Assembly (NCBI RefSeq): GCF_904849725.1
Contig: NC_058524.1
Location: forward strand, 29,667,001-29,731,000
From: Hordeum vulgare subsp. vulgare
Lineage: Eukaryota > Streptophyta > Magnoliopsida > Poales > Poaceae
Length of the DNA: 64,000 bases
Direction of reading: 5' to 3'
Shown here: positions 21,112 to 33,560 of the stretch, in pieces
Layout of the letters: each line of letters begins with the position of its first letter
Position numbering within the stretch: the first letter of the stretch is position 1
Made by a program: the position numbers and the translations under genes
Notes under the pieces: model-generated
What the model saw: only the letters and a program-made list of their open reading frames with translations
Told to the model about the DNA's origin: nothing
The model's database searches: none

Positions 21112-23352
21112 CCCAACACCAATGTAAATAGAATTCCAGGTTGGTACAGTACCAAAAGAAGTGGTAGTTTGTTTGCTTGTGCTAATGTTATCACGAGTTT
21201 CTGTTTAAGTTTTGTGTTGTGAATTTTTCAAGTTTTGGGTGATGTTCTCATGGACAAAGAGATAAGGAGTGGAAAGAGCTCAAGCTTGGGGATGCCCAAG
21301 GCATCCCAAGCCAAATTCAAGGACACCAAAAAGCCAAAGCTTGGGGATGCCCCGGGAAGGCATCCCCTCTTTCGTCTTCAATCCATCGGTAACATTACTT
21401 GGAGCTATATTTTTATTCACCACATGATATGTGTTTTGCTTGGAGCGTCTTGTATCTTAGGAGTCTTTTCTTTTTGTTGTGTCACAATCATCCTTGCTGC
21501 ACACCTTTTTGAGAGAGAGACATGCACTCATCATGATTTTGCTAGAATGCTCATAGTGCTCCACTTATATCTTTTGAGCTAGATACTTTTGCTCATAGTG
21601 CTTCACTTATATCTTTTGAGCTGTATACTTTTGCTCTATGTGCTTCACTTATATCTTTTAGATCACGGCGGTGCGTGATTTGGTAGTTGGCTTATGCTAT
21701 GAAAGTAGTTCCAAATGTGATAGGTACCCAAATAGGATGCAAAAACCTCCATCATCATGTGCATTGAGTAGAAAGAGAAGTCTTGATTCCTCTCAGTTAG
21801 TTTTGAGACGTGGATTTGGTAATATTAAGAGCTATGTTAGTAGGGTGTTGTGAATCTAGAAATACTTGTGTTGAAGTTACTGATTCCCGTAGCATGCACG
21901 TATGGTGAGGCGCTATGTTAGGAAGTCGGAGCATAATTGATCTATTGATTGTCATCCTTTGTGTTGAGGTCGGGATCTCGCGATGGTTAACACCTACCAA
22001 CCCTTCCCCTAGGAGTCTGCGTTTAGCACTCTGTTTCGATTACTAATAAAGACTTTTGCAACAAGTATGTGAGTTCTTCATGACTAATGTGAGTCCATGG
22101 TATAGATGCACTTTCACCTTCCACCATTGCTAGCCTCTCTAGTGCCGCGCAATTCTCGCCGGGGCACAAACCCACCATATGCCTTCCTCAAAACAGCCAC
22201 CATACCTACCTACTATGGCATTTTCATAGCCATTCCGAGATATATTGCCATGCAACTCCCACCGTTCCGTCTTATGACTTGTGCCGTCACTCTCATATTG
22301 CCATTGCATGATCGTAAGATAGCTAGCGAGATGTTTCAACGTCATACGCCATGCTAGATCGTTGCACATCCCGGTACACTGCCGAGGCATTTCCTGTATA
22401 GTCATCATCATTTTGAGTTGTGAGTAAATAAAAGTGTGACGATCATCATTATTAGAGCATTGTCCCATGTGAGGAAATTAAAAAAAAGGCCAAAGAGTCC
22501 AAAGAAAAAGAGAAAAAAAAGAGAGGCCTAAGAGCCCAAATAAAAAAAAGAAAAGAGAGAAAAAGAGAGAAGGGACAATGCTACTATCTTTTTCCACACT
22601 TGTGCTCCATAATAAGCACCATGTTCTTCATGATTGAGAGCTTCTTGCTTTGTCACTATCATATGCTAGTGGGAATCTTCATTATATAACTTGGCTTGTA
22701 TATTCCAATGATGGGCTTCCTAAAAATTGCCCTAGGTCTTGATGAGCAAGCAAGTTGGATGCACACCCACTAGTTTTTCCTTTGAGCTTTCACATACTTG
22801 TAGCTCTAGTGCATCTCTTGTATGGCAATCCCTACTCATACACATTGATATCTATTAATGGGCATCTCCATAGCCTTTTGATACGCCGAGTCAATGTGAC
22901 CATCTCCTCCTTTTTGTCTCACAACCACCACCACACTCTATTACACCTAAAGTGTTATATCCATGGCTCACGCTCATGTATTGCGTGATAGTTATAAAAA
23001 GTTTGAGAAAGTAAGAGTGCGAAAACAATTACTTGGCCAATACCGGGGTTGTGCGTGATTTACATTAGTTTTGTGAGGATGATGGAGCATAGCCAGACTA
23101 TATGATTTTGTAGGGATAACTTTCCTTGGCCTAGTTATTTTGAAAGTTCATGATTACTTTGCTAGTTTGCTTGAAGTATTATTGTTTTCATGTCAATAGC
23201 ATACTATTGTTTTGAATCTTACGGATCTGAACATTCATGTCACGTGAAAGAAGTTGCAAAGGACAACTATGCTAGGTAGCATTCCACGTCAAAAATTCAT
23301 TCTTTATAACTTCCCTACTCGAGGACGAGCAGGAGTTAAGCTTGGGGATGCT
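21112..23352 (+). other. Internal region of retrotransposon X, right of CACTA B
   Basis: No gene can be supported. Visible structures are AGCTTGGGGATGCC repeats (21280-21365) and three near-copies of a unit of about 46 bp with CACTTATATCTTTTGAGC (about 21555-21663). A purine-rich AAAGAGA stretch lies at 22470-22575. The region ends with the polypurine-like AGCTTGGGGATGC before 23353. Confidence 0.6.
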
Positions 23353-23371
23353 TGATACATCTCCAACGTAT
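23353..23371 (+). repeat. Truncated 3' LTR of retrotransposon X, 19 bp
   Basis: TGATACATCTCCAACGTAT matches the first 19 bp of the 5' LTR with one change, then TNP2 coding sequence of element A follows directly. Confidence 0.8.
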
Positions 23372-25469
23372 GTTCTCTCAGGCTAAAAAATGGTAGCAAG
23401 ACTTTCTACATGGGGCATCATAGGTTCTTACATGCAGATCACCCCTTGAGGTATGATACACGCACATTCGGTGACATAGAACTTGGGACAACACCCGTTC
23501 CCCTTACCGGTAGGAAAATCTTAGAGCTGACAGAAAATATTCAAACCAAGTTTGGGATGGACCCTAAAACGAAGAAGCCTAGAACTAAGAAATGCAAGAA
23601 AGGGGATCCGTTGACCATTTGGAAAAGAAGGTCTATTCGTTTGAACTGCCTTATTGGAAGGATTTGAAGATGCATCATAACTTTGATATCATGCACATTG
23701 AAAAAACGTGTGTGATAACATAGTTAACATTTTGTTGGCTGTGAATGGAAAAACCAAGGATAACATTAATTCTTGATATGACCTTGAAGCACTCAATATT
23801 AGAAAGGATCTTCAACCTATTGATCTTGATGATGATGAAGTTTTTTCCCTCCGGCGCCTTACGCAATGGAATCTGATGAGCAGAGGACATTTTGCAAAGC
23901 ATTTAAAAATGCCATGTTTCCTAATGCTTATGCATCTGTCATACGCCATAATGTGCAAGTTAAGGAGAAAAATATTATTGGGTTAAAGATGCATGACAAC
24001 CATGTACTTTTGCAAGACTTGCTGTCACTTGCTGCGAGAAGAACATTACCAGAAAGAGTGAGTGCGGTATTCATTCGTGTGAGTAGATTTTTCAAGCAAA
24101 TGTACTCACAGGTTATTCGCATAAGTGACATGCAAAGGTTGCAGGCTGAAATAGCTGAGACCTTGAGCCTTCTTGAGGCTATATTCCTCCCTTCATTTTT
24201 TGATATTACGGTGCATTTTATGGTTCATCTTCCAGCCCAAGCAATGATAGCTGGTCCAGTACATTTGCGCAACATGTGGGCTGTAGAGAGGTATATAGGA
24301 AAGCTCAAGGGACATGTACACACTAGAAGTCATGTGGAAGGATCAATTGCGGAGGGCTATTTGTTTGACGTGAGCTTGACATCTTTCTCACGCTATTTAG
24401 ATGGTGAGACTCGGTCCAACCGAGCTAGGAATGATGGTGGTTTGGATATCGAAGTTGATGATACAGCTCCTTTCTTCCACAACATTGGTCGAGGGCTGGC
24501 CGAAAAGTGCATGGTGATGTTAGATAACAAAACTTGGCTGCAAGCACACAAATATGTCTTGTTCAACTATGACAACATAGAACCATACCTAGAGTAAGAT
24601 ATCCATACTAGGTATTGCTTTTACTTTATTTTTTTCTTCCTCGTCAGTTGATAAATGTAGCCTATATATGCAGCAAACATCTGGAGTACCTTTCTTCCAT
24701 TGGTGTTTGAAGTCATCGAGAAGTCAATCGTGTGAATTATGAGACCTTTCATGAGTGGTTTAAAATGCACGTAAGTGGGCATGTGACTTTGTAAACCTAC
24801 AATACATAATTTCATTGTAGAGTAACATTAGCATTTTGTAATCACACGTGGCAGAAATGGGTGATGAAGCACCACACGAGATAAAAATATTAGCTAAAGA
24901 GCCAAACATGGTCGTGATGAAGTATAGTAGCTACACTATAAATGGGGTAGACTTTCATACACAAGCATACGATGAGGGTCGGCCGTTTCAGAGTAGTGGA
25001 GTAGCTCTTGTTGCACAAACCACGTCCTTTGCAAAAGGAGAAGGTGGAAATATTAGTGTAAGAAACAAGACATATTATGGCATTATAAAGGAAATTCTTG
25101 AGTTAAACTATCAACATGAAGGGAAAGTAGTGTTGTTCAAATGTGACTGGGTTGATAATCGTGTAGAAGATGAATGGGTGAAAACCGATCAGTTTGGGAT
25201 TACTTGTGTGAATTTCAAGCATGTATTTAATACCGGTGAGAAAATATCAGATGATCCCTTCATATTAGCCACACAAGCAACTCAAGTTTACTATGTTGAA
25301 GATCCCATTGATGCTGACTGGTCTAGTGTTGTTGTGCCATCATTGTATGACATAGAAGAGTCTGAAGATGACAATAGTAATGTTTTACGTGTGACGTTGC
25401 CTGATCCATGTACTGCCATACATGTGAGTGTTGCGGATGGAGGCATTGGTTCTACTAGGACAAATATAG
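23372..25469 (+). pseudogene. TNP2-type CACTA transposase, 3' part (element A, left arm)
   Basis: It resumes with LRLKNGSKTFYMGHHRFL (23380) and continues through FELPYWKDLKMHHNFDIMH. A middle domain follows (24597 end, FNYDNIEPYLE). After an intron it has a DUF4216-like C-terminal part from about 24848, with VVMKYSSYTINGVDFHTQAYD and VVLFKCDW. Frameshifts near 23645 and 23705 and a TGA near 23775 break it. About 100 codons are missing at the junction with retrotransposon X. From 23644 on, the sequence is repeated in reverse downstream. Confidence 0.88.
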
Positions 25470-27250
25470 ATGGCAGTACATGGATCAGGCAACGTCACAC
25501 GTAAAACATTACCATTGTCATCTTCAGACTCTTCTATGTGATAGAATGATGGCACAACAACACTAGACAACTCAGCATCAATGGGATCTTCAACATAGTA
25601 AACTTGAGTTGCTTGTGTGGCTAATATGAAGGGCTCATCTGATATTTTCTCATCGGTATTAAATGCATGCTTGAAATTCACACAAGTGATCCCAAACTGA
25701 TCGGTTTTTACCCATTCATCTTCTACACGATTATCAATCCAGTCACATTTGAACAACACTACTTTCCCTTCATGTTGATAGTTTATCTCAAGAATTTCCT
25801 TTATAATGCCATAATATGTCTTGTTTCTTACACTAATATTATTGTCACCATCTCCTTTTGCAAAAGATGTGGTTTGTGCAACAAAAGCTACTCCACTACT
25901 CTGAAACGACCGGCCCTCATCATATGCTTGTGTATGAAAGTCTACCCCATTTATAGTGTAGCTACTATACTTCATCGCGGCCATGTTTGGCTCTTTAGCT
26001 AATATTTTTATCTCCTGTGGTGCTTCATCACCCATTTTTGCCACGTGTGATTACAAAATACTAATGTTACTCTACAATGGAATTATGTATTGTAGGTTTA
26101 CAAAGTCACATGCCCACTTACGTGCATTTTAAACCACTCATGAAAGGTCTCATAATGCACACGATTGACTTCTCGATGACTTCGAACACCAATAGAAGAA
26201 AGGTACTCCATATGTTTGCTGCATATATAGGCTACATTTATCAACCGACAAGGAAGGAAAAATAACGTAAAAGCAATACCTAGTATGGATATATTACTCT
26301 AGGTATGGTTCTATGTTGTCATAGTTGAACAAGACATATTTGTGTGCTTGCAGCCAAGTTTTGTTATCTAACATCACCATGCACTTTCCGGCTAGCCCTC
26401 GACCAAGTTGTGGAAGAAAGGAGCTGTATCATCAAATTCCATATCCAAACCTCCATCATTCCTAGCTCGGTTGGACCGAGTCTCACCATCTAAATAGCGT
26501 GAGAAAGATGTCAAGCTCACATCAAACAAATAGCCCTCCGCAATTGATCCTTCCACATGACTTCTAGTGTGTACATGTACCTTGAGCTTTCCTATATACC
26601 TCTCTACAGCCCACATGCTACGAAAATGTACTGGACCAGCTATCATTGCTTGGGCTGGAAGGTGAACCATCAAATGCACCATAATATCAAAAAATGAAGG
26701 GAGGAATATAGCCTCAAGAAGGCTCAAGGTCTCAGCTATTTCAGCCTGCAACCTTTGCATGTCACTTATGCGAATAACATGTGAGTACATTTGCTTGAAA
26801 AATCTGCTCACACGAATAAATACCGCACTCACTCTTTGTGGTAATGTTCTTCTCACAGCAAGTGGCAGCAAGTCTTGCAAAAGGACATGGTTGTCATGGC
26901 TGTTTAACCCAATTATCTTTTTTCTCCTTAACATGCACATTACGGCGTATGTCAGATGCATAACCATTAGGAAACATGGCATTTTTAAATGCTTTGCAAA
27001 ATGTCCTCTGCTGATCAGATTCCATTGCGTAAGGCGCCGGAGGGAAAAAACTTCATCATCATCAAGATCAATGGGTTGAAGATCCTTTCTAATATTGAGT
27101 GCTTCAAGGTCATATCGAGAATTAATGTTATCCTTGGTTTTTCCATTCACAGACAAACAAGTGTTAACTATGTTATCCCACACGTTTTTTTCAATGTGCA
27201 TGATATCAAAGTTATGATGCATCTTCAAATCCTTCCAATAAGGAAGTTTG
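23644..27250. repeat. Large inverted repeat of the TNP2 3' half, arms about 1.78 kb
   Basis: The left arm is 23644-25419, the right arm is 25470 to about 27250, and the spacer is 50 bp. At the centre, CTGATCCATGTACTGCCAT faces its exact reverse complement. In the 63 bases I aligned next to it there are 3 mismatches, and small indels occur further out. The outer limit is where CTTATTGGAAGGATTTGAAG and its complement stop matching. Full extent should be set by dot plot. Confidence 0.93.
25470..27250 (-). pseudogene. Inverted TNP2 3' duplicate (element A, right arm)
   Basis: The minus strand reads the same domains as the left arm: 27228-26392 covers MHHNFDIMHIEKNVWDNIVN onward, and 26044-25470 covers the DUF4216-like end (MAKMGDEAPQEIKILAKEP). 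This arm lacks the frameshifts seen in the left arm near 23705, so it preserves that part of the protein better. It has no promoter of its own and no N-terminal half. It is oriented against the rest of the gene. Confidence 0.9.
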
Positions 27251-27367
27251 ATGGACTAGTTCTTAAAGCTAGTGATATTGAAAAAAAAGTAAGTGTTGTG
27301 TACGATCCTGTAAGTATTTCCAGTGATGTACATGTACTCATATAATGTGTCTTTTGCAGGAAGAAAA

Positions 27368-29815
27368 ATGGCAAGCGCAAACGGAAAAGCTAAAGATGGC
27401 GGGGTCACGGTGGATCAACTTAAAGCGGTAGAGTATGAGCTACAGAGAAGTAAGAACATTGAAGAAAATGATAAACGGCTAGCAGCGGTACGAGCAACAA
27501 AAGCTTCTATGCAGGCAAATATGGAGGCAAACCAATCCTTCAAAAAGAAAAGAAATGTGAATTTCCATCAGATTCATTTTCTACCTGAAGAAAGCAAATG
27601 TAACTTTCAACGGTAACTATATATCTATGCAGGGCGCACCTATAATCGCGAATGAAGGGCGCGTTTTGCGGTCTAGGGTATCAAAAGATCAAGATCATGT
27701 AGATCCTGAGCATCAGCCTTCCAAAGGTAGTAGTATAGTTGCTCATATTGTATCCTAATGTCACTTGCTAGAATTGTTGTATGACTATGTTAATTTTCTT
27801 GCATGAAGAGATTACTCATGAGCTTGATGATGATGGTAGTCAAAAGAAAGGTGGACGAAAAATTACTCGAAAGGCTAACATATATGCTAGGCTCAATCAA
27901 CCCAAAATCCATATTCCACTTAATGGGAATGGCCAGCCTATTGGGCCAGATGCCACTGAATTTACCAATTTCATTGGTACTTTGGTGAAGAAGCATATAC
28001 CACCTGCAGAGTTAGATTGGCGAGATGTTGATGTAGAAAAGAAGTTGTTGGTGTGGGAGACCTTGAAGGTATAAATGGACATAGTTTGGATCTGTTTGAA
28101 GGTATAACGTACACTATTTAAATTCTTGTCTAACTGAGTTTCCTGATTTCTCTCTTTTTAATAGGCATTTTATCATCTGGATTCATCCGCTTTGAGCTTT
28201 GTTATCAACACTTCACACATAAAATGGAAGGATTGGAAGTCAGATTTGAAGAACCACAAGTTTGATGCTGCACTCACTGATGTACAACTTATGAAAAGAC
28301 GTGATAGCAGAATTAGTGAAGCTGATTGGAAGGCCCTTATTACTTACTAGGGATCTTCGGTATTTGAAGTAAGCCATCCCGCTGAATCATAGTATACATG
28401 CAGCACTCTGTCAACATGGCTACTCATCATAAATCTGCTTTCCTTTCTTCTTGTACTCTCGCAGTGCTATCGCAAAGAGGAATCGTGCCAAGGCAGTGCC
28501 TCATACATCTGGCAGCAAGAGTCATGCCCGTGTTGCCGATGAAATGGTAAAAATAGTTACCCCCATTAAAAATGGCAGCAAGAGTCTCTGTTGTTAATGC
28601 ATAAATAAATGATTGCAGGCTGTCAAACTTGGGCATGAGCCTCGAAGACATCAAGTTTATATCGAAACACATACATGCACGAAAGGGGATAGGAAAGGTA
28701 GTTATGTGCCTGAGGCAGCAGCAACAATTGTAAGTCTCTTTTGCCATGCTCAGAAATTGTACAAGTAGAATTACTCAGGAATTGTACAATAGCAAGTGAA
28801 TGTCATTTTGCAGAAAGACCTCATAGATAAAGCTGAAACACACCCTGAATGGAAGGGAAAAAGTATTAAAGAAGGTGATCTGTTTGCACGTGTATGTGGA
28901 ATTAAGGAGCTAAGGGGTCGTGTCCGTGTGTTAGGTCTAGGGCCAACGCCTCAAGATTTGGGCACACCGGGTACACGGGGTAAAATGAGCACAGGAGTTC
29001 TAGTTGCAATGGAAGGGCGTCGTGTAGCTGAAAATCCTGTTAGCATGTTGGAGGAGCATGTGCTAGAAATGCATGAACGAATGGACCGAATGGAATTGAT
29101 GTTGCCTTCACAAAGAGGGAATGATAGGGAAACTCCTAGCTCGCATAACGGTTCCAATTCTCGAGAAGTAAAGAACTATTTTTTCATTGCATCAATAATC
29201 CTTCTTGCATGCAATAACTCTATTTTCCATATTGTTGTCTGAATAGAACTCAAGACTTGCAGTTGAGGAAGATAATGATGGCGAAGAAGATTATCAAGGG
29301 GATGATGAAGAGCCCTTTGTTCATAGAAGAGTTGTTGCAAAGCCCCCTGCAAGAAGCTCATCAGCCCATGAAGATGAAAGCATGGTAATATTCTCATGCT
29401 TACCTATATGTTTAAATTCTATATTATTTACATGTTTCTAAAATTATCATTGATTCAGATTGGTATGGATGTGCTTCTATATGCATGGACTGGTCCTGAA
29501 ACTCCTGTTGCTAAGGCAGCAATTATCTCAGTTGATCCAGACACTATTGTGGGCGAAGAGCCCCTTGGACCAGGGACTTGAGGTTGTTGTCAATGTTGCG
29601 ATCAGAAGGAATGCTACGGTGCCTTTTGAATGCGACGGTTTACAATGTATCGCTGATGCTGTCACAAAGTCCATTGCATGGTCATCTAGCAAGGTAATCA
29701 CCAACAATATATGTTCTGTCCACTTGCCTCGAATTGTTTGGCGTGTGATTTGACTCATGATTACTTTGCCAGATGAAGCCCTACAAGCCGGGGGCATCTT
29801 CCTCGACCCGCTGCT
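27368..29815 (+). pseudogene. Accessory CACTA gene (Transposase_24/Ptta-like), element A
   Basis: Exons joined by GT..AG borders can be read. They run from MASANGKAKDGG (27368) through GAPIIANEGRVLRSR (27634), EITHELDDDG to LVWETLK (27809-28070) and AFYHLDSSALSF (28165). Further exons include KRNRAKAVPHTSGSKS (28470), AVKLGHEPRRHQVYIETHT (28619) and KDLIDKAETHPEWKG (28815). The last ones are acidic and end MKPYKPGASSSTRC, with TAA at 29815. The family is the second protein of plant CACTA elements, thought to bind subterminal repeats and help TNP2. A TAG near 28348 and a frameshift near 29575 break it. It follows TNP2 in the same direction. Confidence 0.8.
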
Positions 29816-31619
29816 AAGGTACTATCCTTTACCAACCCTAGCGATGTTTGCGTTCTGATATTAATGAAAGGGTTAATGTTTAGAGACTTCATAGAATTTT
29901 GTTCAATGATCAAAACCATAGCAATGACAGAGTTATTATGAAAACAGAGCACTGTAGAAAATTGGAAAACGGAGCAATGTCATAAATGGGCACAAAACTG
30001 CTGTTTGATCCCTATAATTTTAGTTGGTAGTTTGAAGTTGAACTTGCTCCTCAAATGTACTAGAGTACTTATTTCTGTCTTGTCCGATTTACTTTACCAC
30101 TGAAATAAGAAACTCTTCTATATTTGATGTCGGCTTGCAAAATTAGGTACATTATGGAAACAATTTTCCTTGGCAAGAAGCGGTAAACTATCCAACAATT
30201 TTAGCTGCATTTACGCAAAGCACATGTTACTCTGGAGCATCACAATTTTTCCTACTCGTCAGGCCTTTTTTTGCTGGTGGCCTGTCTGCTGCGATCAAGC
30301 ATGGACAGTTCTTGTCATGCATTTAGTTGGTGCGGCAGTGAACATCGATTATAAACTTTGCATGATGTGATTATTCCGTAAACTAATTGTTCTTTTTGGT
30401 AAGATCGTGTCAAGGATATAATTTTTGGCAGTCTAAACATAGATCACATCATACCGTTTATACTGTTTGCATGTTTTTTCCTATGATATAATTTCCTAAT
30501 AACTACATCTTAATCCTTTCTATTTGGACTAATTTTACCGAACTATAAAGCTTATATGCATATCCTGCAAATTATTGTAGTCCATGCGTGTTGCGTGTTG
30601 TAGCAGAGTTAGAGCTAGTGTTGTATTGGAAATCATATGCTGTGAATTGGCAGCAGCAGGATATCATTATGTAGTTGGTGGCTGACAAATCATATGCTAT
30701 GAATTGGAAAGTGGAGTGTGGATGATTTTTCACTAGGTACAATTGATGGGCTTAGAGATATAGTTGTTGGTGGCTGACAAATTATTTTAAGGGCATGAAT
30801 TTTTATTTCTTTGAGCCCTCCAGTATGGAACTAATTTGGTAGTGGTCAGTAATTTATGAATGGAGCTTTATTTTTCTACCCAAGACTATACAGAGCTTTA
30901 TTTTAACCTCACTGTATGGTTGGATGCATATTTTCAATGTTGTGACTGTACTGTATGTTTAGACTGTGCTGTAGCAACCAACTTTTGATCATTAAGAGAT
31001 CTTGTGTGCATGTCACTTAGTGACACAGAGCCTATGTTCATATTCCACAATTTAGATGCCATTTTACTTGCTAATAGTAAAAAAATACGTAAAAATGTTA
31101 AAATACTGAGCATTTTTATAAATTCGCTATGACCCTTACTATGTCATCCCTGTTGTTAACATTGTAGGAAAGACAAGAGGACAAGGAAGGCACCATGAAG
31201 CTGGTAGTTTGAGCCTGTATGGTGGATCTAGCTATCGTTTTGTAAATCTATATGGTGGATCTCTTAGCTATCGTTTTGTATTGGTGGATCATTTAACCAT
31301 ACTGGGAACAATGGAGCAGAAACAATGCACATTTTGGCTCTCGTTAATTAGCTGGGTATTTTGTAGCAGACAAACATAAATGTTTGCAAGTGTAACGGAG
31401 CAACAAAAATCTATATGTTTGCATCTGTTTTAATATTTCGGAGTACATGCATACTGTATGGTGAGTTAGATATCTAACGTGGTTGATATTGTTTAAGTAA
31501 GGCCAAATAATATATATCATCAGCCTCTGCTGAACTGTTGGTTGGCATTAACTAAGTCCAAATAATATATATCATCAGCCTCTGCTGAATTGTTGGTTGG
31601 CAAAACAAAACATCATTAG
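29816..31619 (+). other. Non-coding 3' region of CACTA A
   Basis: AT-rich, with no supported frame. A 56-bp tandem duplication carrying ATCATCAGCCTCTGCTGAA lies at about 31505-31605. A TAGTTGGTGGCTGACAAAT-type motif recurs near 30672 and 30765. Confidence 0.55.
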
Positions 31620-32029
31620 ACTGTTGGTTGGGAAATGTTTATGATAGGGATGACGGCAAGTCGGTCGGCAAAGAAGCCACCATCAGGCCATCAGTTGGGG
31701 AAGGTTCATACATGGACAAAAGACAGTCGGTCGGCAGAACAAAAATATCAACGACACATCGGTCGGGAAAGGTTACTTCAAGGGCCAACAGGTCGTCGGT
31801 CGGGAAAGATCCATGACATCACCTATGGACTGTGGGTCGGCACTTCTTCGTACTATCATCGGTCTCTTGGTCGGCAAAACTTTGTCGGCCGGCAATGTGC
31901 TTTCCCGTCTGGTTTTTCCCCCAACAGACCTGATCGGTCGGCAATACTTTTTACCAACGGATTGTCTGTTGGTGGAAGCTGTTATACCGACCAACTTGTG
32001 TGTTAAAAATGTAGTGTTGTGGTGTAGTG
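31620..32029 (+). repeat. Right subterminal repeats of CACTA A
   Basis: GTCGGTCGGCAAA-type units recur about every 40 bp, and the block ends TGGTGTAGTG. Confidence 0.85.
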
Positions 32030-32723
32030 CGTTTACTATATTGCTAGGACGTAGCTTTAGTAGTAATAGCATAAGTAGCACGACAACCACGATGGCGACA
32101 CGTTGATGGAGATCATGGTGTGGCGCCGGTGATAAGAAGATCGTGCCGGTGCTTTGGTGATGGAGATCAAGAAGCACATGATGATGGCCATATCATGTCA
32201 CTTATGAATTGCATGTGATGTTAATCCTTTTATGCACCTTATTTTTCTTAGAACGACGGTACCATTATGAGGTGATATCTCACCAAAATTTCAAGACGAA
32301 ATTGTGTTCTCCCCGACTGTGCACCGTTGCTACAGTTCGTCGTTTCGAGACACCACGTGATGATCGGGTGTGATAGAATCAACGTTCACATACAACGGGT
32401 GCAAAACAGTTGCACACGCGGAACACTCGAGTTAAGCTTGACGAGCCTAGCATGTGCAGACATGGCCTCGAAACACATGAGACCGAAAGGTCGAGCATGA
32501 ATTGTATAGTTTATATGATTAGCATAGAGATGCTTACCACTGAAACTATTCTCAACTCACGTGATGATCGGACTTGAGTTAGTGAATTTGGATCATGTAC
32601 CACTCAAATGACAAGAGAGATGTATTTTTTGAGTGGAAGTTTAGCAAGTAATTTGATTAGTTAAACTCTAATTATCTTGAACATAGTCTAAGTCCACTTT
32701 GAAAATATTTGTGTTGTAGATCA
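32030..32723 (+). other. Second part of the Copia 2 leader
   Basis: It resumes CGTTTACTATATTGCTAGGACGT, parallel to 1128 onward in Copia 1, and runs to the gag start. Confidence 0.9.
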
Positions 32724-33560
32724 ATGGCTCACGCGACAGTCATCCTGAATTTTAAAATGTTCCTAGAGAAAGCTAAGTTGAAAGATGACGGAAGCAACTT
32801 TGTAGACTGGGCTCGTAATCTTAAGTTGCTCCTGCAAGCTGGAAAGAAGGATTATGTCCTTAATGCTGCGCTAGGAGATGAACCACCCGCCGCGGCTGAC
32901 CAAGATGCTAAGAACGCTTGGTTAGCACGCAAGGAGGACTACTCAATAGCTCAATGTGCAGTCTTGTATGGCATAGAGCCGGGACTTCAACGTCGCTTTG
33001 AGCGTCATCGAGCATATGAGATGTTTCAATAGTTGAAGTTTATCTTTGAGAAGAACGCCCGGATCGAGAGGTATGAGACATCCGATAAATTCTATGCTTG
33101 CAAGATGGAGGAGAATTCGTCTGTCAGTGAACATGTGCTCAAAATGTCTGGGTACTCAAACCATCTAGGTGAGCTGGGGATTAAATCCCGCAAGAGGCTA
33201 TCACTGACAGAATTCTTCAATCACTGCCACCAAGCTATAAGAGCTTTGTGTTAAACTATAACATGGAAGGGATGAACAAGTCACCCGACAAGTTATTCGC
33301 GATGCTGAAACTCGCAGAGTCAGAACTCCGTAAAGAGCATCAAGTGTTGATGGTGAATAAGACCACTAGTTTCAAGAGAAACGGCAAAGGAAAGAAGGGT
33401 ACTTCCAAGAAGAGCGGCAACCTGTTGCCAATCCGACGAAGAAACCCAAAGTTGGACCTAGGCCTGAAACGGAGTGTTATTATTGCAATGGTATGGGTCA
33501 CTGGAAGCGCAACTGCCCCAAGTATCTGGCTGGTAAGAAGGCGGCCAAGGAAAAATGAGG
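32724..33560 (+). pseudogene. gag: Copia 2 gag (broken)
   Basis: It starts MAHATVILNFKMFLEKAK and follows the Copia 1 gag closely. A TAG at 33030-33032 replaces a Glu codon. A one-base loss near 33186 and another near 33420 shift the frame, and a TGA lies at about 33557. The zinc knuckle (CYYCNGMGHWKRNC, about 33475) is still visible in its frame. No full gag can be made from this copy. Confidence 0.88.

Larger units (their letters stand above)
11018..23371 (+). mobile_element. LTR retrotransposon X, apparently lacking pol, split by CACTA B
   Basis: It begins TGATACGTCTCCAACGTATC within TNP2 of A. The right end shows the same TGATACATCTCCAACGTAT for only 19 bp before TNP2 sequence returns, so the 3' LTR is truncated. 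A purine-rich AAGCTTGGGGATGC precedes it as the polypurine tract. The internal region has one gag-like frame but no recognisable RT or integrase, so the copy is probably non-autonomous. I recognise the LTR start as a common Triticeae Gypsy-like type but cannot name the family safely. Confidence 0.8.
8227..32029 (+). mobile_element. CACTA transposon A
   Basis: Both ends read CACTACACCA as inverted repeats, and a CGT target duplication flanks them (8224-8226 and 32030-32032). The unbroken target GATGCGTTTACTA is preserved in Copia 1 near 1123. Subterminal copies of a CGGTCGG-type motif crowd both ends. The element holds a TNP2 transposase gene and a downstream accessory gene in the same direction. 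Its 23.8 kb include about 12.4 kb of a nested retrotransposon and a large inverted duplication, so the native element would be near 9-10 kb. Confidence 0.95.

Noticed and set aside
24848..26044. Two separate genes of about 218 codons facing each other
   Set aside because: They are the two arms of one inverted duplication of the TNP2 3' end and not independent genes.
29816..31619. Possible host exons in the AT-rich 3' part of CACTA A
   Set aside because: The longest frames are short and have no splice-consistent partners or domains.
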